The notes below the pieces were generated by a model. It made no database searches, had not been told where the DNA came from, and worked only from the letters and a program-made list of their open reading frames with translations. The translations under genes were made by a program, and so were the position numbers. Positions 26,100 to 40,214 of a stretch of 64,000 nucleotides of DNA are shown piece after piece. This DNA is from Limanda limanda (Eukaryota > Chordata > Actinopteri > Pleuronectiformes > Pleuronectidae). Position 1 is the stretch's first letter, and each line of letters starts with the position of its first letter. The DNA is taken from positions 8,250,811-8,314,810 of the forward strand of contig NC_083656.1 of assembly GCF_963576545.1 (NCBI RefSeq). Reading direction: 5' to 3'.

Positions 26100-26694
26100 G
26101 TGTGGCAGCCTAGTGGGGAGCAGGGTATGCTGTAGTGTGCAGGACTAGTCAGGTAAGTTTCGATGATATTACTGGGAAAATATATTAGCATGCTGATTGA
26201 GGATTGTTCATCTGTTCATCTAGCCTATTTCCATACATTTATCCATCAATTGTAAAATATTTTTTACAAACTATTCCAATTGTTTGGCTAACTATTTATA
26301 TCTCTGGCATTGCATTAGTGTTTTTTTACAAACTTTTTTCTCATCTTATTCTACAGAACAATGCCACGTGCACTATCTCATGTGTGGAGACATTTCACCC
26401 CATCCATGTAGAAGGAATGGCTGTGTACATTTGCAAATACTGTGCAAAGACCTATGTTAAGAATGACACAACGATGCAGAAGCGTATAGTCAAGTGCCCA
26501 AAGTTTCCTCAGGGCGCAAATAAGCCTATGACAAAACAAAATGTTTATAATGATGTCTGTATATGACAAGGTAAATACAGTTAGTATAAATTACCCACAA
26601 CATTTCCAGTTTATTCCCGTTAATTCCCGTATATTCCCGTTAATTCCCATGGAAAGTTTTTAACTTTGAATATTCCCGGAATTTTGCAACCCTA
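26100..26694 (+). mobile_element. Internally deleted hAT-type element
   Basis: The right terminus is seen at about 26610-26694: repeated ATTCCCGTTA units, then CCCATGGAAAGTTTTTAAC, ATTCCCGGAATTTTGCAACC and CTA, the inverse of the TAGGGTTGCAAAATTCC end typical of a fish hAT family. Just inside it lies one exon of a BED-finger protein (26357-26566). The rest of the transposase is absent, so the element jumps from its first coding exon almost directly to its right end. The left end was not found; 26100 is only a working limit. Confidence 0.6.
26357..26566 (+). pseudogene. hAT transposase N-terminal BED-finger exon, remnant
   Basis: After a T-rich acceptor ending CTACAG, the frame reads through FHPIHVEGMAVYICKYCAK, TYVKNDTTMQKRIVKCPKF and PQGANKPM to a stop at 26564. 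This is the BED zinc-finger pattern that opens hAT transposases and ZBED proteins (DNA binding at the transposon ends). The two Cys of CKYC and the last Cys of VKC are present, but the zinc-ligand His expected in MQKxIVKC is Arg (MQKRIVKC), so the finger is probably dead. A GT lies just past the stop (26571). No DDE or dimerisation domain follows. Judged a decayed transposon exon rather than a domesticated host gene. Confidence 0.65.
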
Positions 26695-29097
26695 GCAGAG
26701 AGCCACCGCGGTTGTGCTGAATCCTGCCTGCCTGCACAGGATGGTAAAAAAACAATGGGTATGAATGTTTTAACGTGCCATGGACATGGGTGGGTTCTCT
26801 CCCAGTCTGCGTGGACCAGACGGTCAATATGTTTCTGTGTATATGAGGTGAGAGAGACAGCTGTGGAGCAAGTAGCTCCGCCCTCAGCCTTGCAGTGAAG
26901 CAACAACATAAAGTTAGACCTGTTATTTTGTGCAGAAAAATCCTGTATCATTGTGAAGCTGTGGCAGGATAGATTAGACGATGGCAGGCTGCCACAGGCA
27001 ATTACATTCTAAGGAAATTAGCATAGCCTGATTGGGGTATATACTGTGCAGTGAATGCATCGCCCCTCTGATGCTTTTAATTGTTTTTTCATTTGATTCA
27101 AAGTAAATTGTGCCTGCATGTGAACTTTACATCAGTGATCAAAGTGGAGACTGATGAGATATCACAATCAGGTTGATTAATAGGATCGGCAGAAAGGTGA
27201 CATTACTCAAAAAAATGTGTGATGGCTTAATTCAGTGTAATAATGCACCACATGGCCTCCAGTGAAGATCCACACTGATTTCTGGAAGGAAACAATTCTA
27301 TTGAGATCTTTAAAACCGAGCCAGAGCGCGCTGACCTCAATCGTTGTCTCACTCCAAATCTAATGTTGTAATGGTGCCGAGGCGAAAGGAAATGAGACAC
27401 TGACTAAATACTTACAGACTGCAAAGTACTGCACAGTACTGCCCTGCAGCCAGAGCCCTAAACTACATGACAACTGTGAAACAACCATTACGAAAGTAGT
27501 AAAACACATGTCTCCCCAGCACGCTGGTGTGTCAGCGAGGGACGCGCCAGGCGCTGATCAGACGACAGGGGGACGTGGATATCTGAAGCTGATATTGGGC
27601 CAGATTCCCATCGGGCTACATGCATGCCTCCCCTTTGAGTGTTGATTGCAGAGAGGAGAATGTGGTTGACTGATCTGAAAGGAAATTACTGGAGAGAGAG
27701 CTTATCCATGCCTTTGACTGATAATCAGCTCATTATCGTGTTGATCATTTACAGCTCTCTCCCTCTCTCGCCTCCTCTCTATTCTTTCAGCTGTGTCACT
27801 GAAGCAGAGCACAGAGACTTTTAATGGCTTGGCCGGGCGCCCGCTGTGGTGAGGCCGAGTTAAAACAGCCATGCTAGCCCTGGCTAGTCTCCACTTTTAC
27901 ACAGTGCAGGTCCCCACCCCACTTATCAACCTTCCCAGGGAAGAGGAAAAAAATTTAAGAAAAACAACAACAGCGACAACAGCATATGCAACACTGAGGT
28001 GGGGCAGTGCCCTCGCACCCCAACCCGGCTAACTGTGCATGAAATTCAACTGATTGGAGTTATTGACCAGAAGGCTCCGGCCCCTGAGAGGACATGCAGG
28101 AGGGTGGGTCGGGTCCGGTAGGGAGGGAGGGAGGGAGGGGGTTCTGTGTTACCTGATTGAGTGAAAAATCTGCGGCCGGTTGCTTTGATGCCTGGCACTT
28201 TACAGGAAAGAGTGATTTAATGGAAGCTGCCAGACCTCATCAATGTCAGTGCTCGTGGTGAGGCCCCTCCGCTCTGCCGTGCTTGATATAAAAAGCACTC
28301 GCCATGACAGGTCCTGATGGACAGATGTTTGCTCGTTGTTTTAACTGCACAGTAAAAAGAAACACGGGTGTCAGCCTTCACCTCTGGCTCTGAGAGGCTG
28401 CAGAGCGAGAGGAGGCGGCCCCGGCGTGCGGCGCCCTCGCCCTCTGCTATTTTAGGACTCTATAAATAGCCTTATTGAATTTTTCGCCGGGGTTGATAAG
28501 CCTGTAATTAATGTGACCATCATTAGGCACGGACATGTTCTCCTCAAGAGGAGCGTGCTGGTGAGGTGGAGAGGAGAGAGGAGTGGAGACTTCTCCTCCA
28601 TCCTCGTTTTAAAGATGAACCTAGCAGCGTGAGAGGCGGATAACGAATAGCCAGCGTCCCGGTGATGTGCCGAAGACGCCGCTTTGTTGTCGGCTGGTGT
28701 CATCTGTCAACTCCGCCGCCAAAGCCAAAGCCCACGGTGCAGCGTCTTCAGTAGATCTGAATTGCATTGGACTTGCATCATTAATAGAGCAGAAATGATT
28801 CCCAGCAACTCCAGGAGAATACATTGACCCCTGAGGGAGACTAGAAACAAGACAATGTTTTTACAGTAGGGGAATATTTAACTAGAGCTCCCATTAGCAC
28901 TTCATCAATATACAGCCGCCAGTGAGTGAGGAGACAGAAGGGAGGAGAGCAAAAAAAAAAAAAAAGTAACAAGGGGAATGTATTAGCTTATAGTGCTAAT
29001 GGCAACGTGAGCGCTCAAGTCCCAAACATCCAGACGCCTCATCTCATCTGGTAACTGTGTGAAGAGTGGCAGCTGCTGGATGTGGAGGACTAGGCCT

Positions 29098-29482
29098 GGG
29101 TCAGCCATAGATATATATAAAGACTAGATGTCTCGTTTTGACCACATGGCGGCCATCTTGCCAGAGGTTGCTCAACCCATTTCGAAACGGTCTGGTTTGT
29201 TATAAATGTCAGAGATGTAGATATGACACTGCATATGTTATTTTCTAAAAAAAATTATAATTTATGCAGTGTCATAACTACATCTCTGACGTTTATAACA
29301 AACCAGACCGTTTCAAAATCTGTTGAGAATTGAGCAGGTTATGGTTATTAACCGCTACCAACACAATGTTATGGGTGAGCGAGCTGCCTCTGGCAAGATG
29401 GCCGCCATGTGGTGACATCCGGCTTCGTTGGCCGGCAACGCAGACGAGACATCTAGTCTTTATATATATCTATGGGGTCAGC
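29098..29482. mobile_element. Fold-back MITE copy 2 (element 29106-29474) with 8-bp target duplication
   Basis: Same family as the element at 24588-25056: it starts CATAGATATATATAAAGAC and ends GTCTTTATATATATCTATG, an almost perfect terminal inverted repeat. The 8-bp duplication GGGTCAGC flanks it (29098-29105, 29475-29482), as expected for hAT-like and similar DNA transposons. At 369 bp it is shorter than copy 1: the left arm has lost the block corresponding to the right-arm GTTGGCCGGCAACGCAG and a further stretch of about 70 bp. The inner arms (AACGGTCTGGTTTGTTATAA and its inverse) still pair. No coding frame. Confidence 0.88.
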
Positions 29483-31859
29483 TCTCCAAGCGGGTTCCCT
29501 TGCAACCATGAGATGTCATAATCATTAGCTATCTGGGGGCCAGCGTTTTGGGGCCTGGGGGTGGTGGGGTTGGTTCTTTTGGTGAATGGAAGCCAAACAG
29601 AAGGAGACTCCAGACGTATTCTGCACTTAACATAACGTAGACTTTACCATCGCTTTGCCTTCAGCGTCTCACCCGCTGCTTTCCAGGGACGAGTTTCTCT
29701 CTCTCTTGTTTGTATTTGGTTTTCCCTCCGTGTCTAATGCACCTAGAGATATGTAGCTGCTGTGTATCATGGGAACTTATTAATCTATGGGGACCGGCGT
29801 TCTCCCCTAGTTAAGTCAATATACACGAGCTGCCGTGCGAGATACAAGCTCCCAGCACCTTCCAAAAAAATGTTTCTTCAGCTCCCCTCTTTCTTCCCAG
29901 CCTCTCTCTCTCTCTCTCTCTTCTCTCTCTAACATGCCACCTGGGGGCGAATCTCACTCCGTCTCATCTGCTGCTTAATTTCACTGGAGCGGCCCTCAGT
30001 AATGAAGCGCCTTGATGTACATTTGCCAATTTCTGCCTCTGCCACTGCGGTATAATTGGGATGTGACTAAGCATGAATACCCGGCGCAGGGTTGGTTGAC
30101 CTCTCGGCGACCCCGCGGATAGCGCTTTTGTCATAATGGAGGTATTATCTCACATAATCTGCGAATGGAGAGGGATTGTCTGCAGGGTGCCAGGGAGGGG
30201 AATGAATTGATATAACTCCTCTCTCCTGTGCGCCACAGAGGAGGAGGAGGGAGAAGGGGGGGGGGGGAACTGCAAGACACATTTTTTACATGCTCATAAT
30301 GAAGACATTTTCTTCTTATCTATTGCCGCTTTGTGTTTATTGGAGGAGGAGAGCCGCTTCTGGCAAAAGCATGGGGGATTTTTTTTTTCTCAGGAAGGGA
30401 GGGAGTTTGCTGTGGCACTAGAGAATATTTTCCTTTATGTGAGTGTGTGTGTGTTTGTTTGTCAGCCTTGTGTGGGTGCACTGTGTACTCGTGTGTGTGT
30501 GTGTGTCTGTTAATGACCCTGTAAAATGACAAGCTGAGCTGGCAGTGAGAGTACAGCCGACGGTCAGAGAGAGAGAGAGAGAGGGGGAGGAAGCAGGAGA
30601 ATTCAGATCCTGGTGATGGTGTGTGTCTGTGTGTGTCTTCTGGGGGGGGGCGGCGGTCAGTTGTTGCTCTGTGATTCACCACGCTGTCATCATGGGGACC
30701 GGGGGCCCCTGAGTGGCCCTCTCTCTACTCCCACCTGAGAGGCCTGCGAATGGAGGGGCCGTGCTGTCATTATTTACAGCCTGCAGCACCTAACCTTGGA
30801 TTCGGAGCTCATCACTGCGAAGGGAGAATCAGATTGGACTTGACGTGTCCCCGAGCAGGTGACCTTGATAAGTGTGAGGTGCCTGCAGCAAGGGGTTAGG
30901 GGAGAAGAGCTCGCTTCTGTCGGCTCTCGGATGTGGATTTGCGCGCGTTGTGTGTACTTGTTTGTGTGTTTTCCGCCAGGTGGGGAGTGAGAAGGAAGGG
31001 GGGGGGCACGGCTGGATGACTGAGCCGTGACTCAAGATGGCACGTGGTCGGCCTGCTCATGGACCTGAACACCACGGGCATATGTGGCATTACTACTGTT
31101 TATTTTGCGGTCACTGGTGCTAAAAAAATATTTGTTGATTAATTAATTATATTGACAAAAAAATCCTATGATTGCTTAGTTATCAAGACACTTGACAAAC
31201 ATTTTGAAATATGAGGTTTGCATTTCTTCCCTTCCAACATTTTGGACTACTGGTCATACAAAACACACTTTGAAAATATCACCTTGGGCTGTGTAAAATT
31301 TGATGAGACTTTTTCATTAAAAATCATAGAAAACACCGATATTGAAAATAGAAGCCTAATGTATTTTTTTTTAAACCAGGTAAAAGCCACAAAACCCTTC
31401 CAGATCCACTGTGTTTGTAAATTGGCAGCCTTGGACCGAAAACCCACCAGAGCCTCGTGTGAAGTAATGAATCTGTGCCCGGGTAATTTTATTTTTCCGT
31501 TTTGATTATTTATTTCTTTTTCTCTGTCGAAACTAGTTACCTGGAGACCAGAGGGGGGGCTGGAGAGGAGAGCATCTCAGGACGGGTGATGAAAACGCAT
31601 TTCTCTTCCCCTACTGAGATGCTATTTGGTCGTGTGAAATGATTAATTTCACACATATACAGGTCATCCGCGAAAGCAGCAACATCTCATTCACCAGAGG
31701 CCTCCGTCAGCAACAAAACAGGCGGCTGCAATAAAATGAGCAAACAGCAGCACGTACTGAGCGTCAATAAATCTTTGGAGGTTAAACATGAGCACTGTAG
31801 AATTTGAGCAGCCCACCACAGCCCACCCCACCCCCCTCGCCTCTCTCCTCTCTCATCAG

Positions 31860-31935
31860 GTAAAAGTCACTGAGTACATCAGGACTGCCGAGATCCGAAA
31901 AATGGCCGTCGAGCAGTTCAGTCCTGTGGTAGCAG
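31860..31935 (+). other. Exon-like frame in adk intron, probably not used
   Basis: A pyrimidine-rich tract ends in CAG at 31857-31859. An open stretch reading VKVTEYIRTAEIRKMAVEQF and SPVVA follows, and a GT comes right after CAG at 31935. It lies 335 bp before the exon at 32271. At 76 nt it would shift the phase-0 to phase-0 junction between the flanking exons, and vertebrate ADK has nothing here. It may be a cryptic exon, a conserved island or chance. Confidence 0.2.
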
Positions 31936-32234
31936 GTACACACACTCACAGAGAGAGAGAGAGTCTGTGTTTGCATAAGTAGGATGGAGCCTTGAATTAT
32001 TGGGTTTGTGTAAATAAGGCGATGAGCCTGTTTTTAGCACACAGGGAGGAAGGAGTGCGTGGATGGAAATAGTGCGACTCTGTGTGGAGCGGAATTGGTC
32101 TCGGGTTGTTTACGACAGCTCGCTGCGCTCTCGTATATCACAAGCAGTATGTTTGCTGTGAAGCTCCAGTGTGTGTGTGCCATCTGCCTCGGCTGAACTT
32201 GACCCTGCAAACAGACTTATAATTTGTAAACTGA

Positions 32235-35026
<2,792 letters not shown>

Positions 35027-35285
35027 TGAGACAATGCAGCTCCATTCTCCCCTTGTCCCCCTTTCGTCTTTGTGCACGAAGCTGCAACACGGTGTGAAAT
35101 TGTTCTACATGTAATGCATTCATTGGTTCCTTTTAATGTGGAGACGAGCCAACAGGTGCTGAGAAAGTGTGAAAATTGATTATGCAAGTTCATTTGGCTT
35201 TTTACCCCCGCCTCCCACACAGTCTACCCCCTTACAGACAAAACACACACACACACAGATTGAGGAGGACAGATGTGCGCTTAGA

Positions 35286-35288
<3 letters not shown>

Positions 35289-35357
<69 letters not shown>
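35289..35357. repeat. AC microsatellite, 69 bp
   Basis: About 34 perfect AC units, beginning 425 bp after the 34756-34864 exon. It generates His-Thr or Cys-Val open frames that are not genes. Confidence 0.97.
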
Positions 35358-35358
<1 letters not shown>

Positions 35359-37006
35359 TCAAGCTGCACCACTGAGGTAATGTCTTCACTTACAGCTTCT
35401 GGAGTAGGATGGCCTGCCATGCTCATGTTTCACTGTTTGGGATTAAGTTTAATTCCGGCAGATCTACGTTTTTCTCTGATCTGGAGTCAAAGTGATAGCC
35501 CTGAAATTGCGCTCGCATTCCACATCTTTAAGCAGGTCATTATCGACATAAATCAGCCTCGCGGTCCAACCGTCAACATGCTCCTTGACATATTGTCCCA
35601 AGTGAATTTCACAATGGTCCCCCTGTTGCCCACAATCCCTCCAAAGTGTACTGTAGTGCAATAATGATAGAGGCTTCGTAATTAGCTGCCCAGTCGCAGA
35701 AACAAACACACACACACGCACGCACACTCCCCCAAAAAAAAGCTGTCAGTGCTTGTGCTAGAAAGCAGATCAGTCTGTCCATCCTCCACAGTTTGTGTGG
35801 TCTCATTTTTAGACTCTGCTTCACATTAACAAACACTGCACATCCTCTGCAAATTGGCAGTTGGGCTGTGCCCACATCCGACAGTCTTGTGCACAGGGAA
35901 AAGCTTCCGTGGGATTTGAGGAGGGATAGAAGGGCCACAAATGGGTGTTTGTCAGTGCTTTGAATCTCAAACACGGTGTTCCACGTCCCTCCTGGGCCTC
36001 TTTGTCAAAACAGGGGGATCATTCGCTTTATTGGAGTCCCATTCGCACTTCTAAAGTACTTAGCCAGATACACTGCCACAGCTATTCCCACTTAATACCG
36101 TGTGGCGTGTCTAGACCGGTGTTCACCAAGGCCTCCTCCCTCCATTAACCTTGTCGAGAGCACTCAGATGTATTTACCCAATTTACAACCAAATTGTACA
36201 TTTTCTCCCTCTCTCGCTCTCCCTCTCTCTCTCTCTCTCTCACTGTACCAACCACTGATGTGTACGTATTAATGTGCTTTGTTGATTTTCATTAAATCAA
36301 TGCTGCGTGGGCTCGAACCCGCTAATCTGTAAATTTAATTACAAAAAAAGCCCAAACTTGTGTACGTTAGCATGTTATTTGCTCACACGTGCGTCTGTGT
36401 TTGTCGGAGCATGTGTGTTAAAGAGGTGATTGATGATTCCTGGCAGAGGCTCTCAAGGTGCCTGCTACTATGTGGTGTGATTGGATGAAAACAGAATTAT
36501 TAGAGGGCTCTAGCAGCCAGTCTGGCTCATCCAGCAGCAGCAGCAGGGCCGGTGGCAGACGCAGAGCAGGGAGGCAGCATTGCCATTTCTCACAAAGAGA
36601 GAGAGAGGGAGAGAGAGAGAGAATGTTGAACTCCTGCCAAATGTTTGGTGGCAGGCTGTTGCTAGGAAATCTGGGTCCTTAGGCAAATCATTGCACAAAG
36701 ACCAATAACAAAGGCGTGAGGGGGAAGAAGGAATGGCTAAACGCATTTCAGGCGGGCGATATCTTCCTCTCTTTTCCCTTCCTGTTGACTGCTGTCGCTG
36801 CTGCAGTGATGTTTACAGTTACTTCTCTCCCCAAGGATTGTAAACATCAGAAATGGAGGGTGATGTATTGTGTGAAGGGGAGATGAGTGACTCTAATTGG
36901 TGGGGGTGATGTGTGCGTGCTGGCCCAGTTAGCCCCCTTCTCCCTCCTTCCTCTCGCTCCCACTTTCCTTCCATCCCCATCCCCCCCCCTTGGCCCTTTA
37001 TGGACA

Positions 37007-37079
37007 CCTCCCTCCCTCCCTCCCTCTTTCTCCTCTCCTCTTTTTCTGTCTCCCTTGCCTCCCCCTCTCTCTTCCTCCA
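37007..37079. repeat. Pyrimidine tract with CCCT repeats
   Basis: Almost pure C/T on the + strand, starting with CCCTCCCTCCCT units and followed by mixed CT runs, then CA units (37090-37105). Such tracts can form triplex (H-DNA) structures. Confidence 0.8.
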
Positions 37080-38047
37080 GCCTCTGATACACACACACAC
37101 ACACACGTACACTTGCTGCTAAACACACACAGCGTGCACGCACACATTCTGCAGCATACCACTGGCTTGTTTTTCTTAACACTGAGCGCTTTGCCCTGTA
37201 ATTTGATCTCCACCGCTTGATGCATCCTCCATGATGCCACTATGAATTAACCTATGGCTCTGCAGCTTCTCTTTAGTCCCAGCTAATAAAATGGCCCATC
37301 CTAACTTGTGCCATTTGCATTCAGGAGGGGAAAAAAAAAACAGAAGCGCTCGGTGCAATATCCTTATCACGCGTGGAGCACATAACAGAATTAAGGACGA
37401 AGGGAGACGAGCAGGACAATTGACTGTGAAAAGGCCTGTTAATGACTCGGCACAGATGGTCAGAAGCAACCCAAGGAGAGACGGAGGAGACACTCGCCTA
37501 TGCCAACTGGCATGATGGGAAAAAACTCACCCGACGAGACACAAGCTGCAGTGCTGTTAGGTCACAAACCTGATCACAGCTGTGGACACTGTGGGTTTGT
37601 GCCCTGAGCTAACGGCACAATCCCCCGTTAGCCAGCGAGAGGTCAGCCGCGCCGGAGGAAAACAGCTAGCCCGCCTCTTTTCTGTTCTTTTTTTTTTTTT
37701 TTTTTGTCAAACAGCGAGTTGGAGTGCCTCACATTGTTAACACTGGCACACTGCATATAGCATTAATTGGCAGTTGTGTTCTTGCCCTCGCTGCAGGGGA
37801 AAGCTGAGTTCAGCTTCACTCATTGTAGCATAATATGCAAGAAAGAAAAAAAAAACAGAAAAGGAGGCGAAGGGGAGGGCAAAAGCAGGAAGGGAAAAAA
37901 AGCGCAATACTGGCACCGCAAGCAGCACGTCAGCCTGCTTACACCCCAGAGTGGCACAAATACACACACACGTGTACACACACACACATTGTTCCCCCGC
38001 CCCAGCAGCCCCTGCAATTTGCAGCCAAAAAGGCAAAGGGAGAGGTT

Positions 38048-38049
<2 letters not shown>

Positions 38050-38122
<73 letters not shown>
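38050..38122. repeat. AC microsatellite, 73 bp
   Basis: About 36 perfect AC units. Shorter CA runs lie just upstream (37962-37987). Confidence 0.97.
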
Positions 38123-38123
<1 letters not shown>

Positions 38124-38227
38124 CTAAGTGACACCTCATCAGCCGCAGCCGAAGGGCTGATTAGCACAGAGGTGACTGCGGCTGTCTCTCTGTCCAACTC
38201 CGAGGACCACGCTGTCCTCACACTGAC

Positions 38228-38400
38228 CTTGAGCCTCCTCTCCTCCTCTATCCTTCCCCTCTATCCTCCACTCTCCCTCTCACCAACGCTCTTCATATCC
38301 AATATTCCTCCCTTCCTCTGTCTCCATCTCGTCCCTCCCTCCCTCCCTCCCTCCCTCTCCTTCTCTGTCTTTTTCTCTCTTTCCTCTCCACTCTGTACTG
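38228..38400. repeat. Long pyrimidine-rich tract with CCCT repeats
   Basis: About 170 bp dominated by C and T, including six or more CCCT units at 38332-38356. The long open frame crossing the CA array and this tract (37767-38477) is a low-complexity artefact, not a protein. Confidence 0.75.
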
Positions 38401-39000
38401 CACCACTCTGCACTGCCCCTGTCCTTCCACATAGCCAGGGAGGGATCACGAGGCAAAATGCAGGCGGTGGAGAGTAAGAGAAAGGGAGGGAAGAGAAGAG
38501 GGGGGGAGAAAGAAAACCTGGCAGGCTCCCCCTTTTGTCTGCAGGCGATCAGTTACAGTCTTGGTTGCCGATGAAATTTAATCCCCACCGCATTTACATG
38601 CCAAGTTTGACTTCTGGCAAGCCTTATTAAATAGATTTGTAAATCATTTCATCTTGATTAGAATCTATTCTCTAGGGATCAACATTTTTTTTTTCTTTCT
38701 CTGCCATGCTTGTGTTTTGTTATGTGCACAGTCTGTGCCCACTGGTGCTCGGATTTGAAAGTCAACCTTTTGGGAGGGGGTGGGTGGGCGTGGGCGTGGA
38801 CGGCGACGCTCTTTCCTGTCTGAGTGAGTGTGAGCCGGATCGGTTCAGGGGACAAAGAGCGGCTGGTGCCAGGACCCCCGGCCCCCCCGGCCCCCCGGCC
38901 CCTGTGTCAGCACGTCTCCGGCCCTGGAGGTCACGTCGGTGGGCGAACCGCCGCTATGATGCGTCTTCTCTTTATTAGTCCGACACCACAGTGTATTTAG

Positions 39001-39330
39001 CAGGAAACAATGTCATTTCAAATTGCACCTAATCAGATGGCATTTTGTAATTGCCAGCGAGCGTCTTATGAATATGAATTCATAATTGTTCAATTACAAG
39101 CTGACTGCATCATATTTATTGGCTTTTTTTTTTTTCTTTCTCCCGCTGGCCTGGGCCAATTATAGGATTTCAATCTTGAGGCAATCAAGTGATAAGGGTG
39201 AGGCGTTTAGTGTTTGCTGTCACTATATAATTCTCCCGAATGTTAAACATCCATCTGGGAGGGCTGCATTTGTCACAAAGCGGTGCGTGGAGGTGCACCT
39301 GCCTAATTGAGTGGTAATGAGCTGTCAGGA
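39001..39330. other. Candidate conserved non-coding element
   Basis: Low-repeat AT-rich DNA with many TAAT/ATTA cores (CCTAATCAGATGG, TTTGTAATTGCCAGC, ATGAATATGAATTCAT, TTCAATTACAAGC, GCCAATTATAGG, GCCTAATTGAGTGG) and a Meis-type CTGTCA near 39322. It passes directly into the CpG-dense block at 39331. Of all intronic segments this looks most like a developmental enhancer, but only comparison with other genomes can show that. Confidence 0.35.
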
Positions 39331-39480
39331 GCGCGGGCCCGGTGATTGGCTCTCGGCGGGGCGTCCCGAGCCAGTGGGACGTATGGGCTGGCCCCGGCAC
39401 TTCTGGGGGATACGCCAGCGCCGCGGGCCTGGGGGGGGGGCGGAGCGTGGCGAACGGGGGTGGAGAGGCCAAGCGACACT
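39331..39480. promoter_or_regulatory. CpG-dense GC-rich block (possible small CpG island)
   Basis: By hand count about 18 CpG in 150 bp, far above the surrounding intron, with an inverse CCAAT (GATTGG at 39344) and a GC-box-like GGGGGGCGGAG (39434-39444). It could be an intronic CpG island, a promoter of an unannotated transcript, or the GC-rich flank of the adjacent enhancer-like segment. No exon or start codon in good context is evident. Confidence 0.3.
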
Positions 39481-39687
39481 GGCTGTGAGATTTATTTAGG
39501 TTGTTTACGATTATATTTACGGCTGATTTGGTTTCACTACTCCCTGTCGGAGGCAGAGGAAGACTTCAGAGGTTTTGCTCAACTAAAAGGAATGTAATTA
39601 ACTTTTTCCTTAAAGTGTTCATGTTTGTAATTGAATAAAAAAGTTGCTTATAACGATGTTTATGAATAAAGCAAAATCTGATCCTAA

Positions 39688-39836
39688 TCAGAATCAGAAT
39701 TCTTTTAGTTGCCAAGTATATATTCACATACAGGAAATTGCTTTGGTGTGGTTGGTGCACATAAATAACAATCAGACATTAAACAACGTATATATATAAA
39801 TATATATATCACAATATAAAATGAAACAATAGATAC
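39688..39836. repeat. Fish interspersed repeat fragment (LINE-tail-like)
   Basis: Starts AATCAGAATCAGAATTC then TTTTAGTTGCCAAGTATAT and CACATACAGGAAATTGCTTT, and decays into TA-rich sequence. I recognise this phrase order from a common teleost repeat. Termini and class are not resolved. Confidence 0.5.
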
Positions 39837-40035
39837 AGTGAGAGAGTTATGGGCACGTACAGTGCTAAGGTGCAGAGATTTTCTGGAATAGGCGGTGACC
39901 GTTAAAATTAATTTACAAGGAAAACAGCTGTGTGTGTGTGTTGTTGTGTGTAAAAGTAACTCTGGTGACTTGTCAACTGAGGTTAAACTAAGTTAACCTC
40001 TTAATAAACTGAACAGTTGTGATATAAAAGTTGAA

Positions 40036-40214
40036 TTACCTTTGCTAAGGTGGTTATGTTTTCACTCCTGTCTGTTTGTTGTTTTGAAGATCAGATTTCT
40101 TTTCACTTTCTTTAACCTTTAGTGAACGGATATCTACCAGTGTGTGAACTTTGATGCAGCTTAATTGAATTTAAGGACTGTTGGGCTTTGGCTGAGGTTT
40201 GTGCTCCTCTAGTT
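40036..40214 (+). repeat. Recurrent fish repeat, copy C
   Basis: Carries GCTAAGGTGGTTATGTTTTC, then CTGTCTGTTTGTTG, TTTCTTTTCACTTTCTTTAA and the end block TTGAATTTAAGGACTGTTG with GGGCTTTGGCTGAGG. The start matches copy A (15932) and the end matches copy B (19603). Internally shortened relative to copy B. Confidence 0.55.

Noticed and set aside
35176..35664. 162-codon frame through the AC array after an adk exon
   Set aside because: The first half is His-Thr repeat from the microsatellite; the rest has no recognisable domain and no splice-site support.
36305..36330. GGCTCGAACCC resembling a tRNA/SINE B box
   Set aside because: No A box at the right distance upstream and no cloverleaf can be drawn around it.
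37767..38477. 236-codon frame, the longest in the window
   Set aside because: It is kept open by a CA microsatellite and a CCCT-rich tract; composition is low-complexity and nothing resembles a protein family.
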